Both the position numbers and the translations under genes were made by a program. Under the pieces are notes generated by a model, which searched no databases, was not told where the DNA came from, and saw nothing but the letters and a program-made list of their open reading frames with translations. Below are positions 11,051 to 20,139 of a stretch of DNA of 64,000 bases, piece by piece. The DNA is taken from NCBI GenBank assembly GCA_947453725.1, contig CANGHH010000006.1, forward strand, positions 62,001-126,000. The letters are read 5' to 3'. The stretch comes from Betaproteobacteria bacterium (GTDB taxonomy: Bacteria; Pseudomonadota; Gammaproteobacteria; Burkholderiales; Burkholderiaceae_C). The number at the start of each line of letters is the position of its first letter. Within the stretch, counting starts at the first letter, position 1.

Positions 11051-12295
11051 ATGTCCTTCCTGGCCACCCTGAGGCTGCTTGCCGGCGCGCTGGCGTTGTC
11101 CGTCGCCGGTGCCGCCAGCGCGGCCGAGACCGTGAAGATCGCCTTCATCGACGTGCTGTCCGGCCCCTTCGCGGCGGCCGGCGAAGGCTCGCTGAAACAA
11201 CTGCGCGAGGTGGTGGCGCAGCTCAACGCCAGCAGCCTGGCGGCCGACCCCCAATTCGAGGTCGTCGCCTTCGACGGCAAGGGCACGCCGCAGGAAAGCC
11301 TGAACGCCCTGAAGTCAGCGTCCGACCAGGGCATCCGCTACATCACCCAAGGCGGTGGCTCGGGCGTGGCCTTCGCGCTGGTCGAGGCCTTGAACAAGCT
11401 GGCCGACCGCGAACCGCAGAAGGCGGCGCTGTTCCTGAACTACTCGGCGATGGACCCAGGCCTGACCAACGACCGCTGCAGCTTCTGGCATTTCCGCTTC
11501 TACCCGTCCAGCGAAATGAAGATCGAGGCGCTGACCACCTACCTGCAGAAGCGCCCCGACATCAAGAAGGTCTACCTCTTCAACCAGAACTACACGCACG
11601 GCCAGCAGGTCTCGAAGGCATCGCGGGCCTACCTGGCGCGCAAGCGGCCCGACATCGAGATCGTCGGTGACGATTTCGTGCCCATCGCCTCGGTGCGCGA
11701 CTTCTCGCCCTATGTCGCGAAGATCAAGGCCTCGGGCGCGGACACGGTCATCACCTCCAACTGGGGCAGCGACCTGACGCTGTTCTTCAAGTCGGCCAAG
11801 GACTTCGGCCTGAACATCAACTACTTCACGATGAATGCGAACAACCCCGGCGTGCCGGCGCAGATGGGTTCGTGGGGCAGCGAGAAGGTCGGCGTGATCT
11901 GGAACTGGGGCCACAACGCGCCCACGCCGGAACTGGAAAAGATCGCGGTCGCCTACAAGAAGAAGACCAACGAGGACTTCATCTTCGCGGCGCACTGGAA
12001 CAGCCTGCACATGCTGGCCGAGGGCATGCGCAAGGCCAGGTCGATCGAGCCCAAGGCCGTGGCCTACGCGCTGGAAGGCATGCGTTACAAGAGCCCGCTG
12101 GGCGAGCTGGAAATGCGCAAGACCGACCACCAGCTGCAAGCGCCGCTGTACCTGGGCCTGTGGGCCAAGCAGGGCAGCAAGGGCGTGAAGTACGACGCCG
12201 AGAACACCGGCTACGGTTTCCGTTCCGAGGTGGTGTGGGATGCCTACGTGGCTTCGCAACCGACCTCGTGCCAGATGGTGCGTCCGGGCTCCTGA
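11051..12295 (+). CDS. Periplasmic branched-chain amino acid-type ABC transporter substrate-binding protein
   Basis: The 414-residue product begins with a signal peptide ending ASAAE (about residue 24). It continues as a type I periplasmic binding protein of the LivJ/Peripla_BP_6 group, recognisable from VKIAFIDVLSGPFAAAGE, YITQGGGSGVAFALVEA, VYLFNQNYTHGQQ and WGHNAPTPE. It would bring a small amino acid or related ligand to an inner-membrane ABC importer. No permease or ATPase gene lies nearby, so the protein is either an orphan or serves a system elsewhere. The ATG is 6 nt after GGAGA. Family members of this kind also include aromatic-compound binders, so the ligand is open. Confidence 0.88.
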   Translation: MSFLATLRLLAGALALSVAGAASAAETVKIAFIDVLSGPFAAAGEGSLKQLREVVAQLNASSLAADPQFEVVAFDGKGTPQESLNALKSASDQGIRYITQGGGSGVAFALVEALNKLADREPQKAALFLNYSAMDPGLTNDRCSFWHFRFYPSSEMKIEALTTYLQKRPDIKKVYLFNQNYTHGQQVSKASRAYLARKRPDIEIVGDDFVPIASVRDFSPYVAKIKASGADTVITSNWGSDLTLFFKSAKDFGLNINYFTMNANNPGVPAQMGSWGSEKVGVIWNWGHNAPTPELEKIAVAYKKKTNEDFIFAAHWNSLHMLAEGMRKARSIEPKAVAYALEGMRYKSPLGELEMRKTDHQLQAPLYLGLWAKQGSKGVKYDAENTGYGFRSEVVWDAYVASQPTSCQMVRPGS

Positions 12296-12351
12296 GCGGT
12301 TCAAGGCCTCGGCGGCACGGCGACGGCGCTTCGGTTCTGCGGCTTCGCGCC

Positions 12352-13068
12352 ATGTGCACGCGCTACATCGCCCCCGAAGCCGGCGACATCGAGCGCCATT
12401 GGCAGGTCGGCGCCCGCAACGTGCCGAACTGGGCACGCGAGCTCTACCCGCGCTACGCCGGGCCTTTCATCCGCGCGGTGCGTGATGCACCCCGCCCTGA
12501 ACGCGAACTGGTGGTCGGTCTGTGGTCGCTGGTACCGTGGTTCGCGAAAAGCGCCCGGCTCAGCTACCCGACGGCCAATGCGCGGTCCGAAGAACTCGGC
12601 GCCAAGGCCAGCTACAGGCAGCCGTGGGCACGCGGGCAGCGCTGCATCATCCCGGCGCTGGCCTTCTTCGAGCCGAACTGGGAAAGCGGCCGCCACGTGC
12701 CGTGGCGCTTTGGCCGCAGCGACGGGCAAGCCTGGGGGCTGGCCGGGCTGTGGAACACCTGGGTCGACCCGGCCAGTGGCGAAGTCGTCGAGAGCTACAC
12801 GATGCTGACGATCAACGCCGACGCCCACCCGCTGATGCGCCGCATGCACAAGCCCGACCCGGCACGGCCGCCGGCGCTGCAGGACAAGCGCAGTGTGGTG
12901 CCCATCGAAGACGCCGATGTCGAGGCCTGGCTGCACGCGCCGCTGGTCGAGGCCGCGCAGTTGCTGCGGCTGGCGCCTGCCGAGCGCTTCGTCGCCGAGC
13001 CTGCGGGCCCGGCCGTCAAACTGGCCGCGCCACCCGCAGGCGGCCTTTTTGCCGCCGATCCGGACTGA
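12352..13068 (+). CDS. SOS response-associated peptidase (YedK/HMCES family)
   Basis: YedK/HMCES proteins crosslink to abasic sites in single-stranded DNA through their N-terminal cysteine and shield them. The 238-residue product starts MCTRY, so Cys2 is in place after Met removal. Other expected residues appear in PTANARSEEL, FFEPNW with its Glu, and the MLTINADAHPLMRRMH block with the conserved His. The C-terminal 30 residues are Ala/Pro-rich. Its end overlaps the convergent exonuclease gene by 53 bp, an unusually long tail-to-tail overlap between two putative DNA-processing genes. Confidence 0.93.
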   Translation: MCTRYIAPEAGDIERHWQVGARNVPNWARELYPRYAGPFIRAVRDAPRPERELVVGLWSLVPWFAKSARLSYPTANARSEELGAKASYRQPWARGQRCIIPALAFFEPNWESGRHVPWRFGRSDGQAWGLAGLWNTWVDPASGEVVESYTMLTINADAHPLMRRMHKPDPARPPALQDKRSVVPIEDADVEAWLHAPLVEAAQLLRLAPAERFVAEPAGPAVKLAAPPAGGLFAADPD

Positions 13069-13705
13069 GGAAGCAGCGGTCCAGCTGGGCTTTCGGCGTG
13101 CGCTGCAATTCGCACAGGTGGCGGTGCGTCAGTGCCGCGCCATCGAGCGCCACGGCGTAACGCGCCCGCAGGTCGTGCTGCATCTGCAGCAGCAGCTGGG
13201 CCGTCACCTCGGCGTCGGCCAGCGCGCGGTGCGCGCGGCCGCTGCGCGGCAGGTGGTGGAAGTCGGCCAGCGTACCCAGCTGGTGGTTGGGCGCCTGCGG
13301 ATACAGGCGCCGCGCCAGCAGCAGCGTGCAGGCAAAGTCGTGCGCCGGGTCGGCGTCGGCACCGGCTTGTGCGGTTTCGGCCTGCCAGAAGCCGCGGTCG
13401 AAGGCCGCGTTGTGGGCCACCAGCGGGCAGCCGCGCGTGAACTGCAGCAACTCGCGCATCACGGCGCGTGAAGGCGGCGCTTTCGCCAGCATCGAGTTGC
13501 TGATGCCGGTGAAGGCTTCGATGAACGGGGGCACCCAGGCGCCGCTGTTCATCAGGCTCTGGAAGCGGCCGACGATCTGCCCGCTGCGGACCAGCACGGC
13601 CGCGATCTCGGTGGCGCGCGAGCCCATCGCCGGCGACATGCCGGTGGTCTCGAAGTCGATGACGGCGATCGTCTCGTCGCCGGACTGGCCGGCCACCGCG
13701 GTCAC
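13016..13705 (-). CDS. DEDD-family 3'-5' exonuclease (DNA polymerase III epsilon-like)
   Basis: A 229-residue RNase T/DnaQ-like exonuclease. Exo I is DFETTG (about 21-26), exo II lies in PLVAHNAAFDRGFW, and exo III is HRALADAEVTAQLL, which gives the DEDDh set. The best start is a GTG whose bases overlap the stop of the upstream SDR gene (GTGA); an ATG inside the frame would cut off exo I. It is therefore coupled to a lipid-metabolism operon, an odd partner. Its 3' end runs 53 bp into the convergent YedK gene. It could proofread, trim DNA or degrade RNA; sequence alone does not say. Confidence 0.88.
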   Translation of the reverse strand: MTAVAGQSGDETIAVIDFETTGMSPAMGSRATEIAAVLVRSGQIVGRFQSLMNSGAWVPPFIEAFTGISNSMLAKAPPSRAVMRELLQFTRGCPLVAHNAAFDRGFWQAETAQAGADADPAHDFACTLLLARRLYPQAPNHQLGTLADFHHLPRSGRAHRALADAEVTAQLLLQMQHDLRARYAVALDGAALTHRHLCELQRTPKAQLDRCFLSPDRRQKGRLRVARPV

Positions 13706-14613
13706 CTCGGGGCCAGTGCCGCCACCGCCTTGGTCACCTCGTTGGCGCCCTGCGCGCTGCCGCTGCCCGGCACCTGCTCGCCGGCGCGGTCGGAAATGGC
13801 CTCGAACTGCGCGGCCACACTTTCCGCGTCCTCGCGCGCCGCGCCGATGTAGACGCCTTCGGTCAGCGTGATGTGCGCGCGCTCGAAGGTGCCGGCGCCA
13901 GCGCACAGGATGGTGCGCGTCGGCGCTTCGTCGGAGGCCAGGAACAGCAGGCCCGGCGTCACCGCTTCCGGCTGCAGGCGGGCCAGCACCTCGGCCGGCA
14001 TCAGGCCTTCGGTCATCCGCGTGGCGGCGGTCGGCGCCAGGCAGTTGACGCGGATGCCGTCTTTCTCGCCTTCGATGGCCAGCGTCTGCATCAGGCCGAC
14101 CAGTGCCATCTTGGCCGCGCCGTAGTTGGCCTGGCCGAAATTGCCGTAGAGGCCGGTGGACGAGGTCGTCATCACGACGCGGCCGTACTTCTGCGCCCGC
14201 ATGATGGGCCACACCGCGTGGGTGCAGATGGCGGCGCCCATCAGGTGCACGTCGACGACCAGGCGGAAGTCGTCCATCGTCATCTTGGCGAAGCTCTTGT
14301 CGCGCAGGATGCCGGCGTTGTTGACCAGGATGTCGATGCGGCCCCAGGCCGCCATCACGGCCGTCACCATCGCGGCCACGGCGGCTTCGTCGCTGACCGA
14401 GGCGTGGTTGGCCATCGCCGTGCCGCCCGCCGCCCGGATCTCGGCCACCACGGCGTCGGCCGCGCTGATCTCGCTGCCGTCGGGCTGGGCGACGGGCCGG
14501 CCGAAGTCGTTGACCACGACGCGGGCGCCGCGTGCCGCCAGGGCCAGCGCGTGCTGACGGCCCAGGCCGCCGCCAGCGCCGGTGACGATGGCGACCTTGT
14601 CCTTGAAATTCAT
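13702..14613 (-). CDS. Short-chain dehydrogenase, (3R)-hydroxyacyl-CoA dehydrogenase-like
   Basis: A 303-residue SDR with the NAD-binding motif TGAGGGLG, followed by VVVNDFG, which is typical of the dehydrogenase part of type 2 multifunctional beta-oxidation enzymes. The active-site Ser (TTSSTGLYG) and Tyr-Lys pair (YGAAK) are present, as is NNAG. Oxidation of a 3-hydroxyacyl-CoA is the likely reaction. It overlaps the acyl-CoA synthetase upstream (ATGA) and the exonuclease downstream (GTGA), so the three are translated together. A C-terminal extension after about residue 245 resembles that seen in long members of this subgroup. Confidence 0.9.
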   Translation of the reverse strand: MNFKDKVAIVTGAGGGLGRQHALALAARGARVVVNDFGRPVAQPDGSEISAADAVVAEIRAAGGTAMANHASVSDEAAVAAMVTAVMAAWGRIDILVNNAGILRDKSFAKMTMDDFRLVVDVHLMGAAICTHAVWPIMRAQKYGRVVMTTSSTGLYGNFGQANYGAAKMALVGLMQTLAIEGEKDGIRVNCLAPTAATRMTEGLMPAEVLARLQPEAVTPGLLFLASDEAPTRTILCAGAGTFERAHITLTEGVYIGAAREDAESVAAQFEAISDRAGEQVPGSGSAQGANEVTKAVAALAPR

Positions 14614-16211
14614 GGCATTCCCTTGCTGTGTGCTTGATCGGTGGTCCAGGCGTCGCGCAATTCGCGCTTCAGCACCTTGCCGATGGCGCTGCGCGGCAGC
14701 TCGGCCACCAGCCGCAGCGCGCTCAGCCGTTGCGTCTTGCCCAGCTGCGCATTGGCCCAGGCGCGCAGCGCTTCGGCGCCTTCGGCCTGGCCGGCGCGGC
14801 GCACGACGAAGGCCACCGGGGTTTCGCCCCACTGCACCGAAGGCACGCCGACCACGGCCGCGTCGGCCACCGCCGGGTGCTGCCGCAGCACGGCTTCCAG
14901 GTCGCTGGGGTAGATGTTGAAGCCGCCACTGATGACCATGTCCTTGCGCCTGTCCTGCAGGATCAGGAAGCCGTCTTCGTCGAAGCGGCCGACGTCGCCG
15001 GTGCGGATGTAGCGCCGCCCTTCGGCGTCGAACCACTCGGCGGCGGCCGTCAGGTCGGGCCGGCCGTGGTAACCGCTCATCATGCCGGGCGAACGGCCGA
15101 CGATCTCGCCGCTGGTGGCGCTGGCCACGCCGGGCTGCTGCGGCAATTCGATGCCGTCTTCGTCGATCAGCCGGATGTCGTGGCCTTCAGCCGGCTGGCC
15201 GACGGTGTGCAGCTTGTTCGGGTGCAGGTGGGCCTGCAGGATCACCGTGCCGCCGCCTTCGGTCATGCCGTAGTACTCGGTCAGCGCGCCGGGCCAGCGG
15301 GCCAGGACGTCGGCTTTCAGTTCGGCGTGGAAGGGCGCGCTGGTGCTGAACTTGTGGCGGAAGCTGCACAGGTCGTACGCGCCGAAATCGGGCCGCGCCA
15401 TCAGGCGCTGGTACTGCACAGGCACCAGCATCGTGTGCGTGGCGCGGTGGGCCTGCGCCAGTTGCAGGTAGGCGCCGGCCTCGAACTTCCGCATCAGCAC
15501 CACGCAGCCGCCCAGGGCCATCGTCGGGATCACCGAGACCAGCGTGGTGTTGCTGTACAGCGGCGTGGCGATCAGCGTGACGGCATCGGGGCCGTAGCCC
15601 GACAGCGAGGCACGCTGGATGTGCGCCCAGCGCATCGCGTGCGGCTGCACGATGCCTTTGGGTGTGCCGGTGGTGCCCGACGAGTAGATCAGGTTGAAGG
15701 GCCAGGCCGGGTCGATCGCGACCGGCCGCGGCCTGGCGCCCACCGGCGCCAGCCAGGCTTCGAAGTTCGCGCCGCTGGATGCCGCTGCCCGGGCCGCGTC
15801 GATGCGCAGCACGGTGCTGCCGGCCGGCCAGTCGACGCCCATCGCGGCCACCGCGCCGTCGATGAAGACCAGCTTCGCGTCGGCGTCGGCGACCATCGCC
15901 GCCAGCTGTGCCGGCGTCGAACTCGGCGCCAGCGGCGCCGCCGCCAGCCCGGCGCGCAGGGCGCCGATGAACAGCGCCAGGTAGGCGATGCTGGAGGCGC
16001 CGCAGATCGCGATGCACTGCTGCGGCTGCAGCCCGCCCTGCTGCAAGGCCGCGGCGACGCGGTCGATCAGCGCATCGAGCGCGGCGTAGCCCAGGCGCTG
16101 GCCGTCGACGATGACCGCGTCGGCGTCGGGCTGGCGCACGGCCAAATCGGCGACGAGTGCAGGCAGGTCGCGGAAGTCCGCAGGCGGTGGGGCAGGGCGG
16201 TCGGCGTTCAT
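14610..16211 (-). CDS. AMP-forming acyl-CoA synthetase
   Basis: A 533-residue member of the ANL superfamily that activates a carboxylic acid to its CoA thioester through an adenylate. The P-loop YSSGTTGTPKG, the A5 block YGMTEGG, the A7-A8 hinge region (YIRTGDVG...RRKDMVISGG) and the catalytic Lys near the C-terminus (GKVLKRELR) are all readable. The start is the ATG at MNADRPAP. It leads a leftward operon with an SDR, which suggests fatty-acid or similar acid catabolism. The acid cannot be named from sequence. Confidence 0.94.
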   Translation of the reverse strand: MNADRPAPPPADFRDLPALVADLAVRQPDADAVIVDGQRLGYAALDALIDRVAAALQQGGLQPQQCIAICGASSIAYLALFIGALRAGLAAAPLAPSSTPAQLAAMVADADAKLVFIDGAVAAMGVDWPAGSTVLRIDAARAAASSGANFEAWLAPVGARPRPVAIDPAWPFNLIYSSGTTGTPKGIVQPHAMRWAHIQRASLSGYGPDAVTLIATPLYSNTTLVSVIPTMALGGCVVLMRKFEAGAYLQLAQAHRATHTMLVPVQYQRLMARPDFGAYDLCSFRHKFSTSAPFHAELKADVLARWPGALTEYYGMTEGGGTVILQAHLHPNKLHTVGQPAEGHDIRLIDEDGIELPQQPGVASATSGEIVGRSPGMMSGYHGRPDLTAAAEWFDAEGRRYIRTGDVGRFDEDGFLILQDRRKDMVISGGFNIYPSDLEAVLRQHPAVADAAVVGVPSVQWGETPVAFVVRRAGQAEGAEALRAWANAQLGKTQRLSALRLVAELPRSAIGKVLKRELRDAWTTDQAHSKGMP

Positions 16212-16301
16212 CGGGGTGGCTCGCGACAGGAAAGACCTGCGTGGTGCGGCGATTCTAGGGACCGACAATGCGGGCCTCCGTCGCTTCCGAGACTGCCGAA
16301 C

Positions 16302-17594
16302 ATGAACTTGCCTTCCAGCCCCCTGCGCCGCCTGTCCGCCACCCTGCTCCTCGCTGCCACCGCCTGCGCCGGCCCGGCCTGGGCCGCGCCCGACGCCGCC
16401 GTCTGGTCTGCCGTGCAGACCCAGAAGCAGCCGCTGCTGGACACGCTGAAAGACCTGGTCGGCATCGAATCGGGCAGCGGCGACCGCGAAGGCCTGGATC
16501 GCATCTCGCAGCTGATCCTGGAGCGCCTGCGCGACCTCGGTGGCGAGGTCGAATTCATCGAACCCGGCGCCGACGCCTACCGCATGCACGACACGCCGCC
16601 GAAGATCGGTCGCATGGTCAAGGCCACGTTCAAGGGTACGGGCACGCAGAAGATCCTGCTGATCGCCCACATGGACACCGTCTACCTGCGCGGCATGGGC
16701 GCCAGGCAGCCCTTCCGCATCGACGGCAACCGCGCCTACGGCCTGGGCATCGGCGACGACAAGGCCGGCGTGGCCGTCATCCTGCACACCCTGGCCGCGC
16801 TGAAGGCGCTGAACTTCCGCGAATACGGCACGCTGACCGTGCTGATCAACGGCGACGAGGAGATCAGCTCGCCGGGTTCGCGCAGCACTTTCGCCAAGCT
16901 GGGCGCCGAGCACGGGCTGACGATGTCACACGAGGGCACGGCCATCACCAGCGACCAGCTGTCGCTGGCCACCGCCGGCATCGCCGCGGTGACGCTGAAG
17001 GTCACCGGCAAGGCCAGCCACGCCGGCAGTTCGCCCGAGCGCGGCCTGAACGCCATCTACGAACTGTCGCACCAGATGCTGCAGACGAAGGACTTCAGCG
17101 ACCCGTCGCGCGGCCTGAAGATGAACTGGACGATGGTCAGCGGCGGTACCAACCGCAACGTCATTCCGGCCGAGGCCAGCGCCGCGGCCGACGTGCGCGT
17201 GGAGAAGGTGGCCGACTACGGCGCGCTGGAAATCAAGCTGCGCGAGACCATCAAGAAGCAGCTGATTCCCGGCACCAAGGTCGATCTGACCTTCGAGCAA
17301 CGCCGCCCGCCGCTGGAGGTCAATCCGGCGCAGATCAGCGTTGGCCGCCACGCCACGCGCATCTACGCCGAACTGGGCAAGACGCTGAAGGTGCTGGACA
17401 ACGTCAGCGGCGGCGGCACCGACGCGGCCTTCGCGGCCTTGAACACGCCCAACCCGGTCCTCGAGCGCTTCGGCCTGCAGAGCTTCGGCGCGCACAGCAA
17501 CGACGACGAGTACGTGCTGATCGATTCCATCGAACCGCGGCTGTACCTGGCCAGCCGGCTGATCATCGATTTTTCGCGCGGCCTGGCGCGCTGA
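16302..17594 (+). CDS. Exported M20 family metallopeptidase (glutamate carboxypeptidase-like)
   Basis: A 430-residue zinc peptidase with a signal peptide ending near GPAWA-APDAA. The M20 metal and catalytic residues are visible: HMDTV, GIGDDKAG, the Glu-Glu of GDEEISS, DVRVE and the terminal GAHSNDDEY. The domain insertion with ASHAGSSPERG is the dimerisation domain of the peptidase/ArgE/DapE group. It is closest in layout to secreted carboxypeptidase G2, which removes C-terminal glutamate from folates or peptides. It diverges from the acyl-CoA synthetase across about 90 bp and is followed by a lipoprotein gene. Confidence 0.92.
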   Translation: MNLPSSPLRRLSATLLLAATACAGPAWAAPDAAVWSAVQTQKQPLLDTLKDLVGIESGSGDREGLDRISQLILERLRDLGGEVEFIEPGADAYRMHDTPPKIGRMVKATFKGTGTQKILLIAHMDTVYLRGMGARQPFRIDGNRAYGLGIGDDKAGVAVILHTLAALKALNFREYGTLTVLINGDEEISSPGSRSTFAKLGAEHGLTMSHEGTAITSDQLSLATAGIAAVTLKVTGKASHAGSSPERGLNAIYELSHQMLQTKDFSDPSRGLKMNWTMVSGGTNRNVIPAEASAAADVRVEKVADYGALEIKLRETIKKQLIPGTKVDLTFEQRRPPLEVNPAQISVGRHATRIYAELGKTLKVLDNVSGGGTDAAFAALNTPNPVLERFGLQSFGAHSNDDEYVLIDSIEPRLYLASRLIIDFSRGLAR

Positions 17595-17640
17595 GCCGGG
17601 TCAAGCGGGCCCCCGACCGGGCGCTGCACAATCCGGCCCG

Positions 17641-18591
17641 ATGCAGAGTCCGCGCCGCTTCCCTTTCGGCCGCCAGGCCCGCGGCGCGCTGGCGCTGGGC
17701 GGCCTGTCGCTGGCGCTGGCGCTGGCGGGCTGTGCCACGCGCTCGGCCGAGGTGCGGCCGGCGCCGGCCAACCCGGCCGACTTCGCGGGCTGGGACTGCG
17801 AGCGCATCGCCGATGAGCTCGACCGCGTTCAGCAGCGCGCGGCCGACCGCGCCTACCGGGTCGACGAGCACGCCGGCAACAACCTCATCGCGCTGGGCGT
17901 GGGCGTCACGCTCTTCTGGCCGGCCCTGGTGGCGTTGCGCAGCGATGGCCCCGACGCCGAGGCGCTGGCACAGCTGAAGGGCCGCGACGAGGCGCTGCGC
18001 GCCGCGGCCTCGGCCCGAGCCTGCCCGCCCCCTGTCGACATCCTGCCGGCGGCCCGCGCCGCCGCGCTGCCGCTGGTGCTGGGCGAGCGCCTGGTCTACG
18101 ACGAACGGCGCGGCACGCGTGGCCCGGCGGTCGAATGGTCGCTGCGCCTGACGGCGCTGCGACGCGGCGAGGTGGAATACCGCAACGAAGGGCCGGGCGC
18201 CGTCCCCGCCGGGTCATGGAGCCAGGACCCGGCCGGCAACCTCACCGCGTCGCCCGCTGGCGCGCTGCAGTGGCCGCATCTCTTGCGCGGCGAACTGGCC
18301 CTCGGCAGCGTGACGGCCGGCGACATCCTGGTCAGCGGCGACCCGCTGGCCCGTGCCCGGGTGCGCGGGCAGGTGGTGGCCGTGGGCCCGCAGACGGTGG
18401 CCGGCCGGCGCTTCGACGTGGCCGTGGTCGAACTCTTCGGCGACGCCCAGCGTGGCGATCTGTCGACCCGGCTGGACGGCGTCATCGTCATCGACCGCGC
18501 CAGCGGCGTGCTGCTGCGGCTGGACTTGCGCAGCGCGCAGCCCGAGTTCTCGCTGCAGCGGCGGCTGGTCCGGATCGACCCGGCGGCTTGA
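17641..18591 (+). CDS. Hypothetical lipoprotein
   Basis: I do not recognise this 316-residue protein. It has an N-terminal signal with lipobox LALAGC (Cys at about 32), so it should be a lipoprotein. A segment near residues 80-98 (NNLIALGVGVTLFWPALVAL) looks hydrophobic and glycine-rich. The C-terminal half (about 140-316) appears to be beta-rich. It lies 46 bp after the M20 peptidase on the same strand and before the Spy-like gene. No function can be assigned. Confidence 0.8.
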   Translation: MQSPRRFPFGRQARGALALGGLSLALALAGCATRSAEVRPAPANPADFAGWDCERIADELDRVQQRAADRAYRVDEHAGNNLIALGVGVTLFWPALVALRSDGPDAEALAQLKGRDEALRAAASARACPPPVDILPAARAAALPLVLGERLVYDERRGTRGPAVEWSLRLTALRRGEVEYRNEGPGAVPAGSWSQDPAGNLTASPAGALQWPHLLRGELALGSVTAGDILVSGDPLARARVRGQVVAVGPQTVAGRRFDVAVVELFGDAQRGDLSTRLDGVIVIDRASGVLLRLDLRSAQPEFSLQRRLVRIDPAA

Positions 18592-18676
18592 AACACATCT
18601 TTACCGCGGCCCCACAGCACCGATACGGGCGCCGCACAACATCCATACCATGTTGCAAACCACCCCCGGAGATGTG

Positions 18677-19288
18677 ATGAGCCTGAACCAACGTGCCTTG
18701 ATGCCCCGCCTGTCGCGCCCCTTGCAGATGCTGATGGCGACTTTGCTGGTCGCGGTCGCCGCCGGCCTGGCGCCGACCGCCCACGCCCAGGCAATGGGTG
18801 ACATGCACGGCGGCCCTGGCGGCATGCACGGCGCGGACGGCATGCACGGCGGCCCCGGTGGCATGCACGGCGGTCACGGCGGCATGCACGGCGACGGCAT
18901 GGGCATGGGCATGGGCGGCCCGCCGATGGGCCGTGTGCTGGGCATGGTCAAGGCCACGCCCGAGCAGCGCAGCCAGATCAAGACCATCATGGATGCCGCA
19001 CGCAGCGACTTGAAGGGTCTCCATGAGACTGGTCGCGCGCTTCACCAGCAGATGCAGACCGCCTTCACGCAGCCGACGGTGGACCCGCGCGCCGTCGAAG
19101 CGCTGCGCGTGCAGATCACGGCCCAGCACGACGCCGCCAGCAAGCGCATGACGCAGGCCCTGCTCGACGCCAGCAAGGTGCTGACGGCCGAGCAGCGCAA
19201 GATCCTGGCCGACCTGATGGCCAAGCGCCAGGCCATGATGCAGCGACACGCCAGCGAACGCGCCACGCTGGACAAGGCCACCAAGTAG
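18677..19288 (+). CDS. Spy/CpxP-like periplasmic protein with Met/His/Gly-rich repeats
   Basis: A 203-residue exported protein: signal peptide to about residue 38 (AHAQA), then a repeat tract (about 43-83) of MHGGPGG-type units ending in MGMGMGG. A helical domain follows with the LTxxQ-type signature (LTAEQRKIL) found in Spy, CpxP and ZraP. Those proteins are periplasmic chaperones or stress sensors, several metal-binding. The tract suggests copper or another soft metal; that is inference. An in-frame extension upstream is not coding-like, and GGAG about 6 nt before this ATG supports the start. A terminator and then a two-component system follow. Confidence 0.82.
   Translation: MSLNQRALMPRLSRPLQMLMATLLVAVAAGLAPTAHAQAMGDMHGGPGGMHGADGMHGGPGGMHGGHGGMHGDGMGMGMGGPPMGRVLGMVKATPEQRSQIKTIMDAARSDLKGLHETGRALHQQMQTAFTQPTVDPRAVEALRVQITAQHDAASKRMTQALLDASKVLTAEQRKILADLMAKRQAMMQRHASERATLDKATK
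18803..18922 (+). repeat. In-frame tandem repeats encoding MHG-type units
   Basis: Five imperfect copies of an 18-21 nt unit beginning ATGCACGGC start at 18803, 18824, 18842, 18863 and 18884. They are followed by a shorter ATGGGC series. They encode the Met/His/Gly-rich tract of the Spy-like protein. Third-position variation between copies suggests the peptide, not the DNA, is conserved. Confidence 0.85.
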
Positions 19289-19371
19289 GACTTGGCGGCA
19301 GCGGTCGCCTCGCCCGCCGCGCTATGCTGACGCTTCACTCGGGGAGTTCGCCCTCAGCGGCCTGCTCTTTT

Positions 19372-19402
19372 CGCCCCGGTGCCTGTGCGCCGGGGCGTTT
19401 TT
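19372..19402 (+). terminator. Intrinsic terminator after Spy-like gene
   Basis: A perfect 8-bp GC stem (CGCCCCGG/CCGGGGCG) with a 10-nt loop is followed directly by five T. It separates the Spy-like gene from the response regulator that follows, leaving 18 nt to the regulator's ATG. Confidence 0.8.
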
Positions 19403-19420
19403 GATGCCCACAAGGGGTTC

Positions 19421-20122
19421 ATGAGCCACCTGCTGCTGATCGACGACGACCTGCGCCTGACCGACATGGTCAGCGGCTACCTGCGCAACAACGGCTACAC
19501 GGTGGACACGGCCGGCTCGCTGTCGGCCGGGCGCGAACAGATCAAGCAGACGCATTACGACGCGCTGGTACTCGACCTGATGCTGCCTGACGGCGACGGT
19601 CTGGACTTCACCCGCGAACTGCGCAGCCATCCGCGCACGCGGCGCCTGCCGCTGCTGATGCTGACCGCGCGCGGCGAGCCGATGGACCGCATCGTCGGGC
19701 TGGAAATCGGCGCCGACGATTACCTGCCCAAACCCTTCGAGCCGCGCGAACTGCTGGCCCGCGTCAAGGCCCTGCTGCGCCGTGCCGCACCCGACCGCGG
19801 CGACGACGAGGTGCTGGTCTTCGGCCGGCTGGAAGTCGACCTCGGTGCGCGCCAGGCCCGGCTGGCCGGCCAGCCCTGCGACCTGACCAGCCACCAGTTC
19901 GAACTGCTGACGGTGCTGGCCAAGAGCCCGGGCCGGGTGCTGACGCGCGACCAGATCATGGATTCGCTGAAAGGCCATCCGCTGGAGGCCTTCGACCGCA
20001 GCATCGACGTCCATATCTCGCGCATCCGGGCCCTGATCGAGGACGATCCGAAGAACCCCAAGCGCGTGCTGACGGTGCGCGGCGCGGGTTACGTCTTCGC
20101 CAAGAAGCAGGACGCTGATTGA
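19421..20122 (+). CDS. OmpR/PhoB-family response regulator
   Basis: A 233-residue regulator: receiver domain (acidic pair IDDD, phospho-acceptor in LVLDLMLPDGDG, LTARG, Lys in LPKPFEP) followed by a winged-helix DNA-binding domain from about residue 135 (LTSHQFELL ... RSIDVHISRIRALI ... VRGAGYVF). AAGGGG upstream supports the ATG. The partner histidine kinase follows after 17 bp. With the Spy/CpxP-like gene upstream the set resembles Cpx or copper-sensing systems, but which stimulus is sensed is inference. Confidence 0.95.
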   Translation: MSHLLLIDDDLRLTDMVSGYLRNNGYTVDTAGSLSAGREQIKQTHYDALVLDLMLPDGDGLDFTRELRSHPRTRRLPLLMLTARGEPMDRIVGLEIGADDYLPKPFEPRELLARVKALLRRAAPDRGDDEVLVFGRLEVDLGARQARLAGQPCDLTSHQFELLTVLAKSPGRVLTRDQIMDSLKGHPLEAFDRSIDVHISRIRALIEDDPKNPKRVLTVRGAGYVFAKKQDAD

Positions 20123-20139
20123 GGCCCGATTAGCCGCGC

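Noticed and set aside
18598..18602. A single TTTAC (GTAAA on the other strand) upstream of the Spy-like gene as a CpxR box
   Set aside because: CpxR boxes need two GTAAA repeats; only one is present.
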